Below the pieces are notes generated by a model. It did not search any database and was not told the DNA's origin. It worked only from the letters and a program-made list of their open reading frames with translations. DNA of 64,000 nucleotides, from contig CP136063.1 of assembly GCA_032622095.1 (NCBI GenBank), positions 41,204,106 to 41,268,105 on the forward strand. The letters are read 5' to 3'. This document shows, piece after piece, positions 45,747 through 58,309 of the stretch. How positions within the stretch are numbered: position 1 is the stretch's first letter; the number at the start of each line of letters is the position of its first letter. The translations under genes were made by a program, and so were the position numbers. The DNA comes from Siphonodentalium dalli. Its lineage: Eukaryota; Mollusca; Scaphopoda; Gadilida; Siphonodentaliidae.

Positions 45747-46075
45747 CTATTGGCTGTGAATGTGCATCCGCGCTAATGATGACAGTCTCTGGTAGCCCAT
45801 TGTATCCCTCATGAGGCTCATACAGTTCGATAATCTACGCATGGCACTGAAACTTCGTTCACACTCGCATGATGTAGCTGGAGTTGAGCATATAAATTTG
45901 GGTAGATGGCTGGTCTACATATCTCTAGGGCAGCGGCACAAGACTTGGGCGCATGATCCACAGCCATTTCCCTACACCTCTCTTGCCACGAGAAGTATTC
46001 ATCTTCAACGCATTCGGCACTGGGCAAATCCGGCAGATACTGCACCACAGATTGCTTCATGATTTTTATTAAAAC
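45747..46075 (-). pseudogene. hAT transposase C-terminal (hATC) remnant
   Basis: Reads LPSAECVEDEYFSWQERC and ALEICRPAIYPNLYAQLQ. After a frame change it reads ATSCECERSFSAMRRLSNCM and YQRLSSLARMHIH with a stop at 45747. TSCECERSFS..RRL is the signature of the hAT dimerisation domain in ZMYM1-like and hAT-5-like proteins. The N-terminal two thirds is gone. Confidence 0.8.
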
Positions 46076-46729
46076 CCTTTGGTGTGTGGGGGGGGGGGGG
46101 GGGGGGGGGGCTTCATGTCCAGAAACTACAAGCATCGTCCTCAGTATATGGTTGACCATTCAGTATCACAACGATAATGTATGGCAGCATATATTAGCTA
46201 CAACATTATCATATACATATCGTGACGTGACTACACGGACTCGGGTCTCGGAACACAGCTTGACACGAAAAAAAAGTCGTTGGCCACAACGGAATTACGA
46301 ATAAATACACTGAATGAACCTTATACCCTATATTGTTTGCATGTATACACTGTGTCTAACTGTCTATCCGTTCATAATTGCCAACGACTGTGAAAACAAA
46401 TTTTACACACATTCATACATCTTCACCTTAGTTGAAACTGAACACAATGTTGACGTATTATAATGCTCACATCTATGGATTTGATCCATGTTAAAATCAA
46501 ATTTTCGCCCGGGCGTATGTGCGGATTTCAATGAAACATACGGACCTCAAGTTTGATGTGAAATAGTTTATTATCGGCCGAGCATGTTTCTTGCCGCTCG
46601 CTTGCAACTAGCTAATCTTTCGTTTTGTTGTCGCATAGTTGGTCAAAACGACCTTCAAAAATCCCGCATTGTTGTTGTCGGAAGCTAGTTCAAGCTACGT
46701 CAGAGTTCCGACGTCGTGGCCTTTTGACG

Positions 46730-46991
46730 GGTGGGCACTGAATGGAATCAGGATAGGCAGGTCCGGTCTGCGCAGTTTTTAATGTAATAATAATTTGTCG
46801 AATAAAACTGAGCGGAACGACTTAACTTCTGTAAACCATACGCTCAATTTGATCACATTGACAACGCATTGTGCGTGTTTGACCAAACTATGAACAGTTG
46901 TGGGAGTGTTCGATCCTCTTGTCGTGCGCGTCAAAAAATGACGCATGCATAGACCGGACCTGCCTATCCTGATTCCATTCAGCCTTTTCCC
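46730..46991. mobile_element. 262-bp MITE nested in the hAT element
   Basis: Inverted arms CTGAATGGAATCAGGATAGG (46738 on) and complement (to 46982), flanked by the direct repeat TTTTGACG (46722-46729, 46992-46999). An 8-bp duplication with GG-starting ends leaves the superfamily open (hAT or MULE). Confidence 0.75.
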
Positions 46992-47053
46992 TTTTGACGT
47001 GTGATCAGATTCTACGGAAACACAATTGTCAATACATCTTCCGAAATTCTAAA

Positions 47054-47160
47054 GTGCCCTCGTCGCCTGACTCCCAGGGTTCGACGGTTCGTTCTCTCGG
47101 GCAACTTCCGGGGTTCGTTAACTTAACATCGAACCTGAATTAGTCAGGCGACGAGGGCAC
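47054..47160. mobile_element. 107-bp palindromic insert nested in the hAT element
   Basis: Perfect 19-bp arms (GTGCCCTCGTCGCCTGACT and complement) around a 69-bp spacer. No obvious target duplication. Confidence 0.6.
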
Positions 47161-47226
47161 GCTGTTTTCCAGGTCGGGTTCGTCCGAACCCATCGAACCC
47201 TCGCTGGCTACGCCCATGACTGTACC

Positions 47227-48540
47227 ACCTATGTGACCTAGACCTAAATACTTGTTTTCCCCCACGGAAGTTGATTTTCAATTCTTTAAAAATTGGGAAG
47301 ACAAACTGGAAAATTATGAAAAGAAAACAACTGAAAATAACTGGATGTGGATAGAATTGTCAGATCAGAACTGTCGCATGTGTTTGTAAACTTGATTCCT
47401 CGGGTAATGGGTAGAATTAATAAATTGTAATTTTTGCTATAATTATAGTGGTCAGTGTTGGCAAAATCGTTTCATTATTTTTTATTCATTAGCATAAATA
47501 AAATATGGACGGTATGGCTATAAAATATAGCACAATATTGAAACAAGAGTCTGAAGAGAACCTTTCTCACCTACGTGACCTTGGCTTTCCGTTCGTTGGA
47601 TTTATTAATTAAACCCAAATAACTACATTGCGACCACACATTGCAAATAGTTGTAAACTTAGTCTACTTAATAATTAGTGAGGGAGGGGGGGGGGGGGGG
47701 CAGTTCATCTAATTTATAACTAAATGAAAATATACCAAAATCCAAATAAAGTTTTACTTGTGCCGAAAAGCGATCGTGTACATGACTTGTGTAATAATGA
47801 TTCACCAGGCGGCCAAAAAGGCCATCTCATTAAAGGCTGCATGAACACTAATCCGTATAATCGTAGATTCTGGCGATTATTTAATAGTTATAACTTATAT
47901 CATATAATCATGCCAATATAATTAAGTTGAATATAATGACGTGTTTATGGCATTGCGTCTATATTCTAATACTCGTGATCAATGTGTTCGCCGCTTCATT
48001 TTTTGGACAATTTCATCGAGAGAAAATTAACGCATGGCGATAAACATGTTTGTTGCATAATAAACGCACACATTATATATCACGGCTTTTAGAAACGTTG
48101 ATAAATGAACTTAAATAACTGGTGAGTGTATATACGTTCGATCGGGATCGATATAAATACTACATGAACATGAAAAATACGTACCACCATCTTTCATCTT
48201 GACGTCTGGTTGAAGTTGAACCACGTGATGCGATATAGATATTCACTGCGCATGCCTGATTCGTATATCTGTTAATTGTGAGGTTTGCCGACGTGGTGCA
48301 TAACTTCCATTGCGCATGACTGTTCCGTAGGTGTGTGACTTCTGAGTTACATTGATGCAAATCGCTGATTGGTTTATTGATACCGCAATGCGTATTGTAA
48401 TCTTGGCCGAAATTTGCTGACGCAGTTCAGACGAAAATGTTGTCCGTTCCAGAGTGGGGTGCGATAGCAATTTTTTGCGTGCAACTCAGAAATATCACTA
48501 GGACGTATCTGAACACACCCGATTGTGGGGGAGAGTGGCT
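47227..48540. other. No supported gene
   Basis: This contains a G-run near 47687-47700. On the minus strand a very short ATGAAAGATGGTG followed by a GTACGT donor (48197-48185) is a possible micro-exon, but nothing else supports it. Confidence 0.3.
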
Positions 48541-49560
48541 AAAATGCAAGCTTGGCGCCAAGCTTGGCAGTTTTTAAGGCAGGTGACTAAAAGACAAGCT
48601 TGGCGGATTGAAATTTTTTTAAAGCCTTTTAAAACGCTGTTTTCGTGTGAATTATGCGGGAATAGCAACAGTTAATTACTTATATGGCCCATTTTCGTAA
48701 ATTAATCTACAATAGTGGCAGTAATGTCCCCGATTGGTTGGTTAATAGGGGGCGTGGTCACAAAATCAAAACATCGTCTTTTTACGCAGATTTCTTGTCG
48801 ATTTTTGGACGATTTCTCTTTTTAAACACCAGTTGGACTAAGTTTTTTTACTCGAAACATGTTGAATGGTTATCATTTATCACTCTCATAGTCGAGCTTG
48901 GCGGTTTTGAACATTATATACGAAGAATTTTTGACTTTTAGATGACCAACCACCGAACTGCCAAGCTCGAAATTTAAATCAAAATATGAAGCTGAATTTT
49001 CGCCGATTTCTCGTTTCTAAAACACGTTCCAGCTAGTTTTCATGTAAAAACGTGTAAAATGATTATCATTCTTCACAAATATAATCGAGCTTGGCGGTTT
49101 TGAATATTTTATATTAAGAATTTTGGACATTTTGATGACCGATGGCTGGTGTGTTAACCGAAAGAAAACCTTGCTTTTTTTTTCAGATTTCTTGTCGATT
49201 TTTGGCCGATTTCTCTTTTTAAACACCATTTGCACATAGTTTTCATCTGAAAACATGTTTAATGATTATCATTTATCACTCTCATAATCGAGCTTGGCGG
49301 TTTTGAACATTGTATACTGAGAATTTTCGACTTTTAGTTGACCGACCACCGAACCGCCAAGCTCGAATTTAAAATCAAAATATGAAGCTGAATTTCCGTC
49401 GATTTCTCGTTTCAAAAACACGTTCCAGCTAGTTTTTATGCAAAAACATGTAAAATGATTATCATTCGTCACAAATATACTCGAGCTTGGCGGTTTTTAA
49501 CATTGTGTACTTAGAATGTTCGACTTTTATATGACCGCTCACCGAACCGCCAAGCCAAGG
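48540..49560. repeat. AGCTTGGCGG inverted-motif repeat block, unit about 396 bp
   Basis: CGAGCTTGGCGGTTTTGAAC-like words recur near 48895, 49087, 49289 and 49482, alternating with the complement CCGCCAAGCTCG. The larger unit is about 396 bp with two half-units. The left border has AAGCTTGGCGCCAAGCTTGG. Class unknown. Confidence 0.6.
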
Positions 49561-50389
49561 CAAAATGATACCCAGACCAAACCGAGGCAAAATGATACCC
49601 ACCAAATATTGTCAACGTGTACCCATTAATGATCGTCCATGCAACTAATCAAACTTGTTCAATTATGTTATATTCTTGTTTCGATGTAGCATTGTGATTT
49701 AAATGGCACGTATATATAAGATAAGTTAGTCGTGTGTGGAACGGTCACAATGATAATATACATGAATTCCAGAGGGCAAACTGTAATATAATTTAATTCT
49801 CCATCCACATTAAATTATTATTTGTTTTTTTTGGGGGGATTTGACCCAGGAGGATTTGAAAGGGCCTGAGACGTCATTTTTTCTTCTTTTTAGTGTAAAC
49901 ATATTTTTATTTCCAACATAACATAATATACAGATGATACAAAATTAATATGCAAAATAGAAGAGAATCAGAATCAGAATTCAATTAATCTCAAATCGTC
50001 GAACATGTTGACATAACAGAGACATATATATGTCACTCACATCAGTGCTATAATAAATAATATTTAGTAAAATGTCCGAAATGTGATATCGTAAAGTATA
50101 GCAAAATAAACCGACTTGCCACATATACATACACATTTTTCTTTATTACATTGTTCATGTTTTGACAGGTATCAGACGCTCATAAATTACTATTTCTTTG
50201 GCTTCGGGGGTAAAAAAAAATATTTGATTCGAGTCGAGGAACAGAACATACCCGTCAAAGCTCAGAGTGATCAGATATTGATGATTGAGGTTAGTTCAAT
50301 TGTTTCTAGCCCAGAAACTCGAGTTCAAACGGACGTTTTTGTAGAAATATATATATATATTCGGCATCGTTTTTGTAAAGATTGATAAC
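49561..50389. other. No supported gene
   Basis: AT-rich. It contains the interspersed repeat shared with 8300-8408. Confidence 0.4.
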
Positions 50390-51432
50390 AATAAAATTAA
50401 GTGGTTATCATTAGCAAAGTTGCCTACTCCAAGTCGTCCTCTTTTGTATTCATAAAAATAAAATTTACAAAGAAAATACAAAGAAAGTACAATTGCGCTT
50501 TCCAACCTTGCAACTGTTTCAAGACAACAATGAATGACTCAGACTGATTGTTTGTGATGCCAGAGAGAGTCGTACACTTTATGTGGACGGAGCAACCAGG
50601 CACCAGCGCCTCGTTTGATGTCGCTTTTCATATTTATATCAAAATAAGATTTAACTGACTGTGTCCAATTAGAAGTGAGGTCTTCGTACCTCTTCTCAAA
50701 ATCATCCTCAGAATTTGCCTTCAACAAAGATATCAAGTCCTGCTTATAAATGGCAATTTCGTCTACATTAGCCTTGAGTTCAGTTTGTAAATATCGATGG
50801 AGATCCCTTTTGAGATGGTTCCAGCAGAAAAAAATGGGCATACTTGGAAAGATTGTGCTCACAGCATTCGAGAAGGCGTCCTCTCGATAAAAAACTATGG
50901 GGATTCGACTTTGAAACTTTGCAAGGTTTGGGATCTTTTCCCTCACCGCCTCGAAAAGACGAGTATGTGGCTTTTGATATTTCCGCTCGTGGATGAGAAA
51001 CGCCAGTGGAAAAACAGGAGAACCTTCAAACAAAATATTTCGAATGACAAGAGATGAAACGTAGAAGTCACCAACGTTGAATGTTGTGTCATAACCGAGA
51101 ACGAATCGGCGAGAATCCTGGTCAATTTCGAGAAGATCATTTACCTCATTGGACCATTCTGGGTAATGAATAATGACATACAGATCGTTGTCAAGGTAGC
51201 AAACTTCAGGTAAATGCTTCAACTGATGTGCCATTTGCAAAATGTCCCTGATGGGATCTTTAGACCTTGTGCCCGCAACTACATGCGCCTTTGAATTCCG
51301 TACCTGTTTCGTATTTCTTGGATTGAGGACACCGTTATGATCTGGCTGAATATTATGATCTGACACGAGGCGTTGGTATATGGTATGGGGGTTGGATTCA
51401 GAAGATGTCACAGCTTCTCTGATAGAATGCAA
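50390..51432 (-). pseudogene. MULE-like transposase remnant
   Basis: The main frame reads LGYDTTFNVGDFYVSSLVIR, then PVFPLAFLIHERK, RIPIVFYREDAFSNAV and PIFFCWNHLKRDLHRYL. It breaks at a CTCTCTC run near 50565 and continues in other frames with SGITNNQSESFIVVLKQLQ and IVLSLYFLCKFYFYEYKRG. The D...D pair with a C..H helix (CWNH) is the MULE/Mutator DDE arrangement. ITNN.(S/A)E.FN matches the block containing the third acidic residue. Frameshifts in simple-sequence runs show decay. Its upstream edge is fused to P-like sequence at about 51435. Confidence 0.7.
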
Positions 51433-51439
51433 TGCATTG

Positions 51440-51620
51440 TATGCAATTTATTGTATGCATAGGATCTTGTATTACTGCTAATGGCTTATTTGAATTGAAG
51501 GCATTGCGTGTGATAAAATTGCTGTCTTTTGGATCTCCTGGAAATAATAAATGCATGCACGCTCGATTTGTGGACGCGCCATCAAACATGATATAATTAA
51601 CATTAAATGCGATGAACAAT
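51440..51620 (-). pseudogene. Partial second copy of the P-like transposase block
   Basis: Reads NVNYIMFDGASTNRACMHLL and ITRNAFNSNKPLAVIQDPMH, nearly the same as 52330-52500 with about 10% differences. It may be the scar of a tandem duplication or a second element. Confidence 0.65.
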
Positions 51621-51808
51621 TACTGCCAATTCCCAATCACAACACTTTGTTTTCTCTTGTCCCCTTTTTGCGACATTTGGGATTTAGCACTCCCGGAAAC
51701 GACACGCGGAAGTTGTCAGCTGCTTCGGTTGTGTTGGATTTTGCAGAGATGGTAGATTGCTGCAGTAATATCGCCGTGTTTGCCGGTCCGTATTGCGTTA
51801 GAGTAGGG

Positions 51809-53141
51809 TTAGTGTTTAAACCGTGCCTGACACCGCGCTGTTGACAAAAGTGATTCTCTTACTATATCACTGTTGAAGTTTGCCGGAACAATACTGTCGT
51901 CTCCGTTCAGGACAAGCCTGAACAGAGCAATGGTTCCTTTGATGGTCGAACATGTCTTGTCTGGTTTCGTCTGAGAACAATTTTTATTTGGACTATAAAT
52001 TTCATTTTCAATGACAATGTTCTCCCATGATTCGTTCATCATTTGCTGATGTGATTGGCCTAGAGTCGGTAAAGAAAATTATTAGTTTGGACGTAGCTTC
52101 GAAATTGTTGAGGACAGTTTTTCCGGTTTTTCAAGAGATTCTGAGTAGCCTTTCATGAGATACAGCATATTGAAATCTAACACATCAATGGCCAGTTTAT
52201 TTCTCATTTTTGTAGACGGGGTTAATAATAGCAGATTCCCACTGATCCCAGACAACAGCTTTGCCATGTAGAATCAAATATTTGCCATTACATGATTTGT
52301 TCTTCTGCCTGCTATGTTCGATATTATTCATAATCTTTTTGATTGTGTGCATAGGATCTTTTATGACTGCTAATGTCTTATTTGACTTGAAGGCATTGCG
52401 TGTGATAAAATTGCAGTCTCTTGGCTCTCCTGGAAATAACAAATGCATGCACGATCGATTTATCGACGCGCCATCAAACATTATATAATTTACATTAAAT
52501 TGGTAGTCGTCACAAGCGTGACGTAGCGTCGATGATGTCCAAAATTATGTTTACTAATTGGAACGCTGTTGCAGTTGAGGTACCATAATACGCCACAGGC
52601 CACCTGAACCCTTCATTCCCCTTAAAGATGACCTGTAGCCATTACTACCTTCTGCCCGTTTTGGATATAATTCACCATGTTGTTAATGGAAGCAACGTCT
52701 GTCGCCCCGACGATCCTATACTGCAGATTGTCTTGGATGGCCATCTCATCTAACACCAAACCCCCACACACGCCAGATTTGGATATGTTTTTCTTTTTCG
52801 CTTCCGATGCCATCCATTTAATATTGTCATGGTTGATGCCTGGCATCTGCTTGATGGAATTTTTATAATACGACAGGAGACGTTGGGACGGGAGGATGAA
52901 GCACCCGCTATCTTGGATCTCCCGATAAGTGTTTGGAGACTGTTGGTATATTGCCAAACAAACGCTTATCAATCTTGGATTCCAACGCCTCCCTCGTGGA
53001 TCCTTTGTGTTGGTGTTTCTTAGTTGATCCCTAATGAACATTTTTAACCCCTCCGGTATTTGTTGTTCTAAAATTTTATTCGCAATGACTCGGAGGTCGG
53101 TGTCGTCCTCTTCCTTGAGTGGTAACGTATATTCTGAACGC
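51809..53141 (-). pseudogene. P-element/THAP9-like transposase pseudogene
   Basis: It starts after the acceptor TTTATCCACAG. It reads RWNPRLISVCLAIYQQSPNT, LPSQRLLSYYKNSI, GLVLDEMAIQDNLQYR and, after a frame change near 52625, FRWPVAYYGTSTATAFQLVN. Then come YIMFDGASINRSCMHLLFPG, LAVIKDPMHTIKK, NGKYLILHGKAVVWDQWESA, KLAIDVLDFNMLYLMKGY and a C-terminal piece to 51809. Block order and motifs (LDEM, AYYGT, FDGAS.NR, DP.H..K) match P-element-type transposases. At least three frame breaks are present. The N-terminal THAP finger was not found. Confidence 0.7.
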
Positions 53142-53179
53142 TGTGGATAAATGAATAATACAATCATTTAAATTATAGA

Positions 53180-54225
53180 CTGTAGAACAAACGTGTCTTA
53201 AAGATAATCTGTCGATTCCTGAACTGCACTATGAAAAGGACCCAATGCAATGATGCATGCACTCATAACTTCACCATTCTAAAAAACAGGTAGAAATAAA
53301 CTTGATACGATGCGGTATAATACTATTTATTTTCATAAAAACCAGGTGGGGGGGGGGGGGGGGTTACTATAAAATTTGCAGGAACGTATGCCACCCCCAA
53401 TCCTGCAACAAAAAATATTTTTAGTCAGAATTTTGTGACGCCCACCCCCAAATTTCACTAAAAATGGTCTACAGCGGCATAAAACTCTACTGATATCACT
53501 CACATGACTGGGATTGATCTTATCATCTTTAAACCAAGGTCATGTCATGTGGAGAATACAAAAAAAATAATATTTCCTAACTATTTCCTGATTAGTCTGT
53601 CAACCAGCACATTATGTAACATATTCCATACCACTTATATTAGTCTACTGGAGCAACTTACTTCTATTATACTAAACTAGCTGAAACAGGCTCCCTTTGA
53701 GCACCTACACTCAGCACGGAGATACCTGTGACCCCATTTGTGGGAATTCGCAAACATTTTTATCTGAGACAAAGCCTTCAGTGAGCACATTTGGTCATTG
53801 AAACATTCTGATATATATATACGTTTTATCAGTTCACACCTTCCTATTATAGTTGTGCCATGGAAAACCTAATGGAAGAAAAGACGAGAAGAGTGTGCTC
53901 AACAATGCGCTAATGAGCGAGTCTGCCTTTGGTTCCCAATTTATGCTAAAATAGTGTCTCAATTCACTTAGTACCCTAATTAACTAAAGTACCCGTCCGT
54001 ACACATTTTGAACAATTCACACCTTTCTATTATAGTTGTGCCATAGAGAACCTTACGAATGAAAGGAGGTGAAGGGTTCGCTCAACATACTGTACAAATG
54101 GGCAGCACAATTGTATTCTTATACATTAAGGGGGAATATATGCAATGGTTCACATTAGCCGAGTGATTACATGTCTCCGAGTATATTCATAAGACTTTGT
54201 GTATAGAGTGTCTGCTAGTAACAAC
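53180..54225. other. No supported gene; diverged duplicate block
   Basis: Two related blocks of about 100 bp (53830-53930, 54008-54110) share TCACACCTT, CTATTATAGTTGTGCCAT and GAACCT-like words. A G-run is at 53347. Confidence 0.4.
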
Positions 54226-54635
54226 CAGGCTGGGTTATCTCCCTTAATCTGCCTGTGGACGACATACATCAGAGCCTTATTAAAAAATCAGAATGGGTTA
54301 TCTCCCTTAATCTGCCTGTGAATGACACATACATCAGAGCCTTATTCAGAAACCAGACTGGGTTATGTCCCTTAATCTGCCTGTGGACGACACATACATC
54401 AGAGCCTTATTCAAAAATCAGGCTGGGTTATGTCCCTTAATCTGCATGTGGACGACACATACATCAGAGCCTTATTCACTAATTAGGATGGGTTATCTCC
54501 CTTAATCTGCCTGTGGACGACACATACATCAGAGCCTTATTCACTAATTAGGATGGGTTATCTCCCTTAATCTGCCTGTGGACGACACATACATCAGAGT
54601 TATTTAAGCACCTTAATCTGGGTTATCTCCCTTAA
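54226..54635 (+). repeat. 65-bp tandem array, about 6.5 units, split by the 7.6-kb insertion
   Basis: CCCTTAATCTGCCTGTGGACG recurs at 54241, 54304, 54369, 54434, 54499 and 54564. The unit beginning at 54629 is cut at its TTAA, and its missing remainder resumes at 62269-62310 on the far side of the insertion. Confidence 0.95.
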
Positions 54636-55683
54636 CTCTTTCGTTGCCGAGCCAATTTTACACCTAAATTGCCGGAGAATTTGTGAGAAAACTGATTTTA
54701 TTGTGGAAAAGTATGATACAATAATAGTCTTCTTCTTATGAAATAATGTTTCAAATATCAAGGACATGTGTGTAGGTGATTAGCCAAAGAATTGCGGGTG
54801 AATATTTTGCCGAAGAATATTCACGACAATTAAGGGGCATAACTCCTTGTCACCCAAGGGAAATAACTCCAAATAAGGATTTTTTTGCAATAATCCAATT
54901 GAAAAAATGGTCCACAACCTGCTATATTCAATTTTGGATTTCTGAGACAGTATTCCAACGATGATGATCTGATAAATCTTTCTACTGTCTTTCTCATTTT
55001 AAAAACTTGTAAGAGAAAATTAGGGTCTAGTTCTGGTATAGCTGGACCATATGTGAGGAGCTACACAATGCAGGAGCCGATTTAGACTTTAGTTGCGACA
55101 GTTTACTACGAAAATAGCTAGGTTTTTTAATTGAGGAAAATGGCAATTTTGACTGTCAAAAAACAAAACAAAAATTGTGATATATAATTAAATCTCTAAC
55201 TACAAGCTTATCATCATTGTGCTATAAACTTTCACTGAGTCTAAACTGTCACTGAGGCACGCTGGGGCCTGTGGGAGTTTTTATCACGCCGTTTGTTTTA
55301 GTGAATTACGTTTTTACCTTGAAAAATAGGTGATTCATTCAGCAAAAAGGGCAATTTTGACTATTAAAAAAACTAAGAAAACAATCTAAAGTACACATAA
55401 TCTTTATTGTAAGGCCATTAAAAAAAAATACCCGTGTTCTCAGGCAATTTTTCCTAAAAAAGGCGGGGAGGCTGTTTTTTGTTTTTTGTTTTTTATAAAT
55501 TCTCAGTTATATTTCAGTTATGTCCTTTTTCACAAGTAGATATTTATTAGTCATCTTCTATACATACACATGTATGTATATATTGTTCTTTTGTACATGT
55601 ACTGGTACCTCATTCCCCCATTAATAGTTAACAGGATGCTGGTAGCATACTTATTTTATTACCTACTGGTATACTTAAACCTT

Positions 55684-57584
55684 CCCAAGAGAAAATGTTG
55701 AGTGAAATTTCACTAAAAAATTTAGTCAAAATTCAGTGAAATTTCACCAAAATAACAGTAAAAAATTTAGTCAAAATTCAGTGAAATTTCACTAAAATTT
55801 CAGTGAAATTTCACTAAAATTTCAGTGAAATTTCACTAAAATAACACTATTAAACAGTAAAATGGTTCCATCATTTCTTGTACTATACTGTTCTGTATCG
55901 CATGTCAAATTTTCAACCATATATAGAGCTGAGAAATCCAGTTTGATTTTACTGTATGACGTCGATCTTTGTATATGCTGGCCCGCATTGGTCAGTGAGA
56001 TGGAACAAGGATATATGAAATGTAAATATATTTAGTATTTATTGACTGTCCAAACATTGAGTAAAGTCTAAAGTTTGATGTCCTCACACACAAAGAATCT
56101 ATGTGCACAACTGTACGTGCTACAGTGATCTTGCAAAGCCTTGCATCCGCGCGATCCGTAATTTGTTAGCTTATTGCAAATAACACATATTCACTTTCCA
56201 GAAACGGCAACTTTTTCAAAAAATCACTTAGAACGTAATCTTTTTCTTTACCATCTTTATGACGAATTTTGACCGGCTTTTGAAACCAGGCAAATGAAAA
56301 TTTATTCTTAACTCCAACGTCGTCGTATCGATTGCCTTCTTTCACAATTGAATTCATAACAATCACTTTTAAAACTTCTAATTTCTTTTGAAAGAGATCG
56401 CGAACCGTGAAACTCTTTTGTTCAAAACAAAAGAATGATCGCGGCAAAAAATATCCCGAAGTCCGTCGAGTCAACGAATATCATTGGTTTGATATCGAGC
56501 GTCGACACCAAAGGAAGCGAATCGAGCCAATGAGAAGCTACGTATTAAACCGGCATGGTGGAACCGGTGTTGCCGAAAAAACAACCGGTGTCGCTTTGAA
56601 TGACCGGACAATTTATGTCGGCCGACTGAGATCGTCGCGAATAAAAAAAAACATGCCCTTTGAAGTTTTGTATTTGAATAGACACATCGCGGTTTTTCAC
56701 ATTTCACACTTAATATATATAACATCACAAACTTTGTTGGCACAGAATAATTTTCTGTTCACGGTGTCTTTCTTAGAACAGTCAGCTATTACGCTCTGAA
56801 TCAGATGTTTCTTTACCGTACTCGTCAGAAAATGGCGAGTATTTGAGTCGTATTTGTCACTTCCAATATCCGCTGACATTCACTCACTATTTTTACCTGT
56901 ATTTTACGAAATCCTCTCATGTGAGTAATTGAAAATTGCATCCGCACAAGATATATATAGTCTTTGATTGTGATAATATATGGACACGAACTTACCGATA
57001 ATGGAAAAATGTGGCCCATTGATAAGATTATAATATCCCTTTACTGGAAGCAATTCTCTGTATACTAAATATATACTGCATGCTGTTCACATTTGGGGGT
57101 CCATATTTCCATGTAGACACACTTCTTTAAGATAGAATTGAAAACACAATTTTATTCTTTTTTCTTTTGTCCACCAAGACAATAATAAAACTATATAAAT
57201 GATGTAAAATTATAAATTAAACTGAAAAGTACTCAAAATCTCACTGAAAACTATTTGATAATTTTTTAGTGAAATTTTATATTTAAAACTGAAAAGTACT
57301 CAAAATCTCACTGAAAATTGTTTTATCATTTTTTAGTGAATTCATTTTATATTTAAAACTGAAAATTTAGTACTCAAAATCTCACTGAAAACTATTTTAT
57401 CATTTGAGTGAAATTTTAGTGAAATTAACTGGAAAAGTTAAAGTGAAATTTCACCGAATTTTCAGTGAAATTTCACCGAAATTTCAGTGAAATTCACTGA
57501 AATGGTGAAATAACATCAAAATTTGGTAATTTCACTGAATTTCACTGAAATTTCACTGAAATTTTGGTCTCATTTTCTCTTGGG
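55684..57584. mobile_element. Third-level nested module with CCCAAGAGAAAATG ends
   Basis: The inverted ends CCCAAGAGAAAATG (55684 and complement to 57584) border subterminal blocks of repeated GTGAAATTTCACT and TTCAGTGAAATTT (55695-55850, 57410-57570). Between them is unrelated sequence with coding-like frames. Target duplication is unclear, so it may also be the arms of one element with a captured interior. Confidence 0.55.
56166..56474 (-). CDS. Unidentified open frame inside the nested module
   Basis: The minus strand reads about 100 residues, basic and non-repetitive (SFTVRDLFQKKLEVLKVIVM, FSFAWFQKPVKIRHKDGKEK, LSDFLKKLPFLESEYVLFAI). Composition is coding-like but I recognise no family. 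The opposite-strand frame at 56407-56799 overlaps only at its edge. It might be an exon of the large gene or captured host sequence. Confidence 0.3.
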   Translation of the reverse strand: MTRRTSGYFLPRSFFCFEQKSFTVRDLFQKKLEVLKVIVMNSIVKEGNRYDDVGVKNKFSFAWFQKPVKIRHKDGKEKDYVLSDFLKKLPFLESEYVLFAIS

Positions 57585-58309
57585 TTACCACTACTATTCA
57601 TCACTGGCAGTTGGTGGATTTAACACCAGATTAACTCAAGGTTTAACAAAATATAAAACAAATGTTTTCTAACAGGGTTCTGGTATGTAAAATTTTATAT
57701 ACAAGTTTATATCAGATACAACAACCTGGAAGATGCTGTATTTGTGATAGCTATTAAAACTCGTGGGTCAGTACTGTCCAAAGAAATTAATGTACATGAT
57801 CCTTCGCTTTTGATAGATATTAAATTTGGTGTTTTATATAAATTGATGTTGTGTTTCTTGAGCTTTTCAATATTGATGTGGAAATAAATTAAAATAGGAC
57901 TGTTGTGTAAATCATGTTGTTGCTTTTGACTTCAAACCTGAGTTTTATTCTTTTCAAAGAGACTGAGACTGGTATAATAAAACAAGCAAAATAAAACAAA
58001 ACATTGTGGATGCATATTATTTGCTGTCAGTGTTTACTTGAATGATTGTTTACAAATTAAACCAATTAATCTTTTCATAAGAAATTTTTGCTGAGTTAAA
58101 AAGATTACATTTTTGTTTATACTAGTACTGTTGTCCCTTCTTTGGGCGATGGCTTTTATGTTGCTGAATTGTTTATACTAACAAATTTGAAAGAACTGAT
58201 TGATTTATATATCAAACAGTAGAGCCATTCAGCAGTGCTATATTTCCTAATGTCTGCTCCATTTGCGAGACCTCTGAATCCCTCATCAAGTCAGCTCATT
58301 GTGTTGATC

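Larger units (their letters stand above)
45192..47218 (-). mobile_element. Decayed 2-kb hAT transposon
   Basis: Inverted ends CATGGGCGTAGCCAGC are flanked by an 8-bp duplication with one mismatch (ACTGTACT at 45184-45191, ACTGTACC at 47219-47226). It contains the C-terminal remains of a hAT transposase and two nested palindromic insertions, plus a 23-base G-run at 46088. Confidence 0.85.

Noticed and set aside
45818-46159. Minus-strand frame with a PPPPPPP tract as a proline-rich gene
   Set aside because: The prolines come from a G/C homopolymer. The rest is the frame-shifted hAT C-terminus.
51551-51844. A plus-strand gene with a Cys-rich N-terminus (MVDCCSN...)
   Set aside because: It overlaps the decayed P-like block on the opposite strand and lacks a THAP or other recognisable domain.
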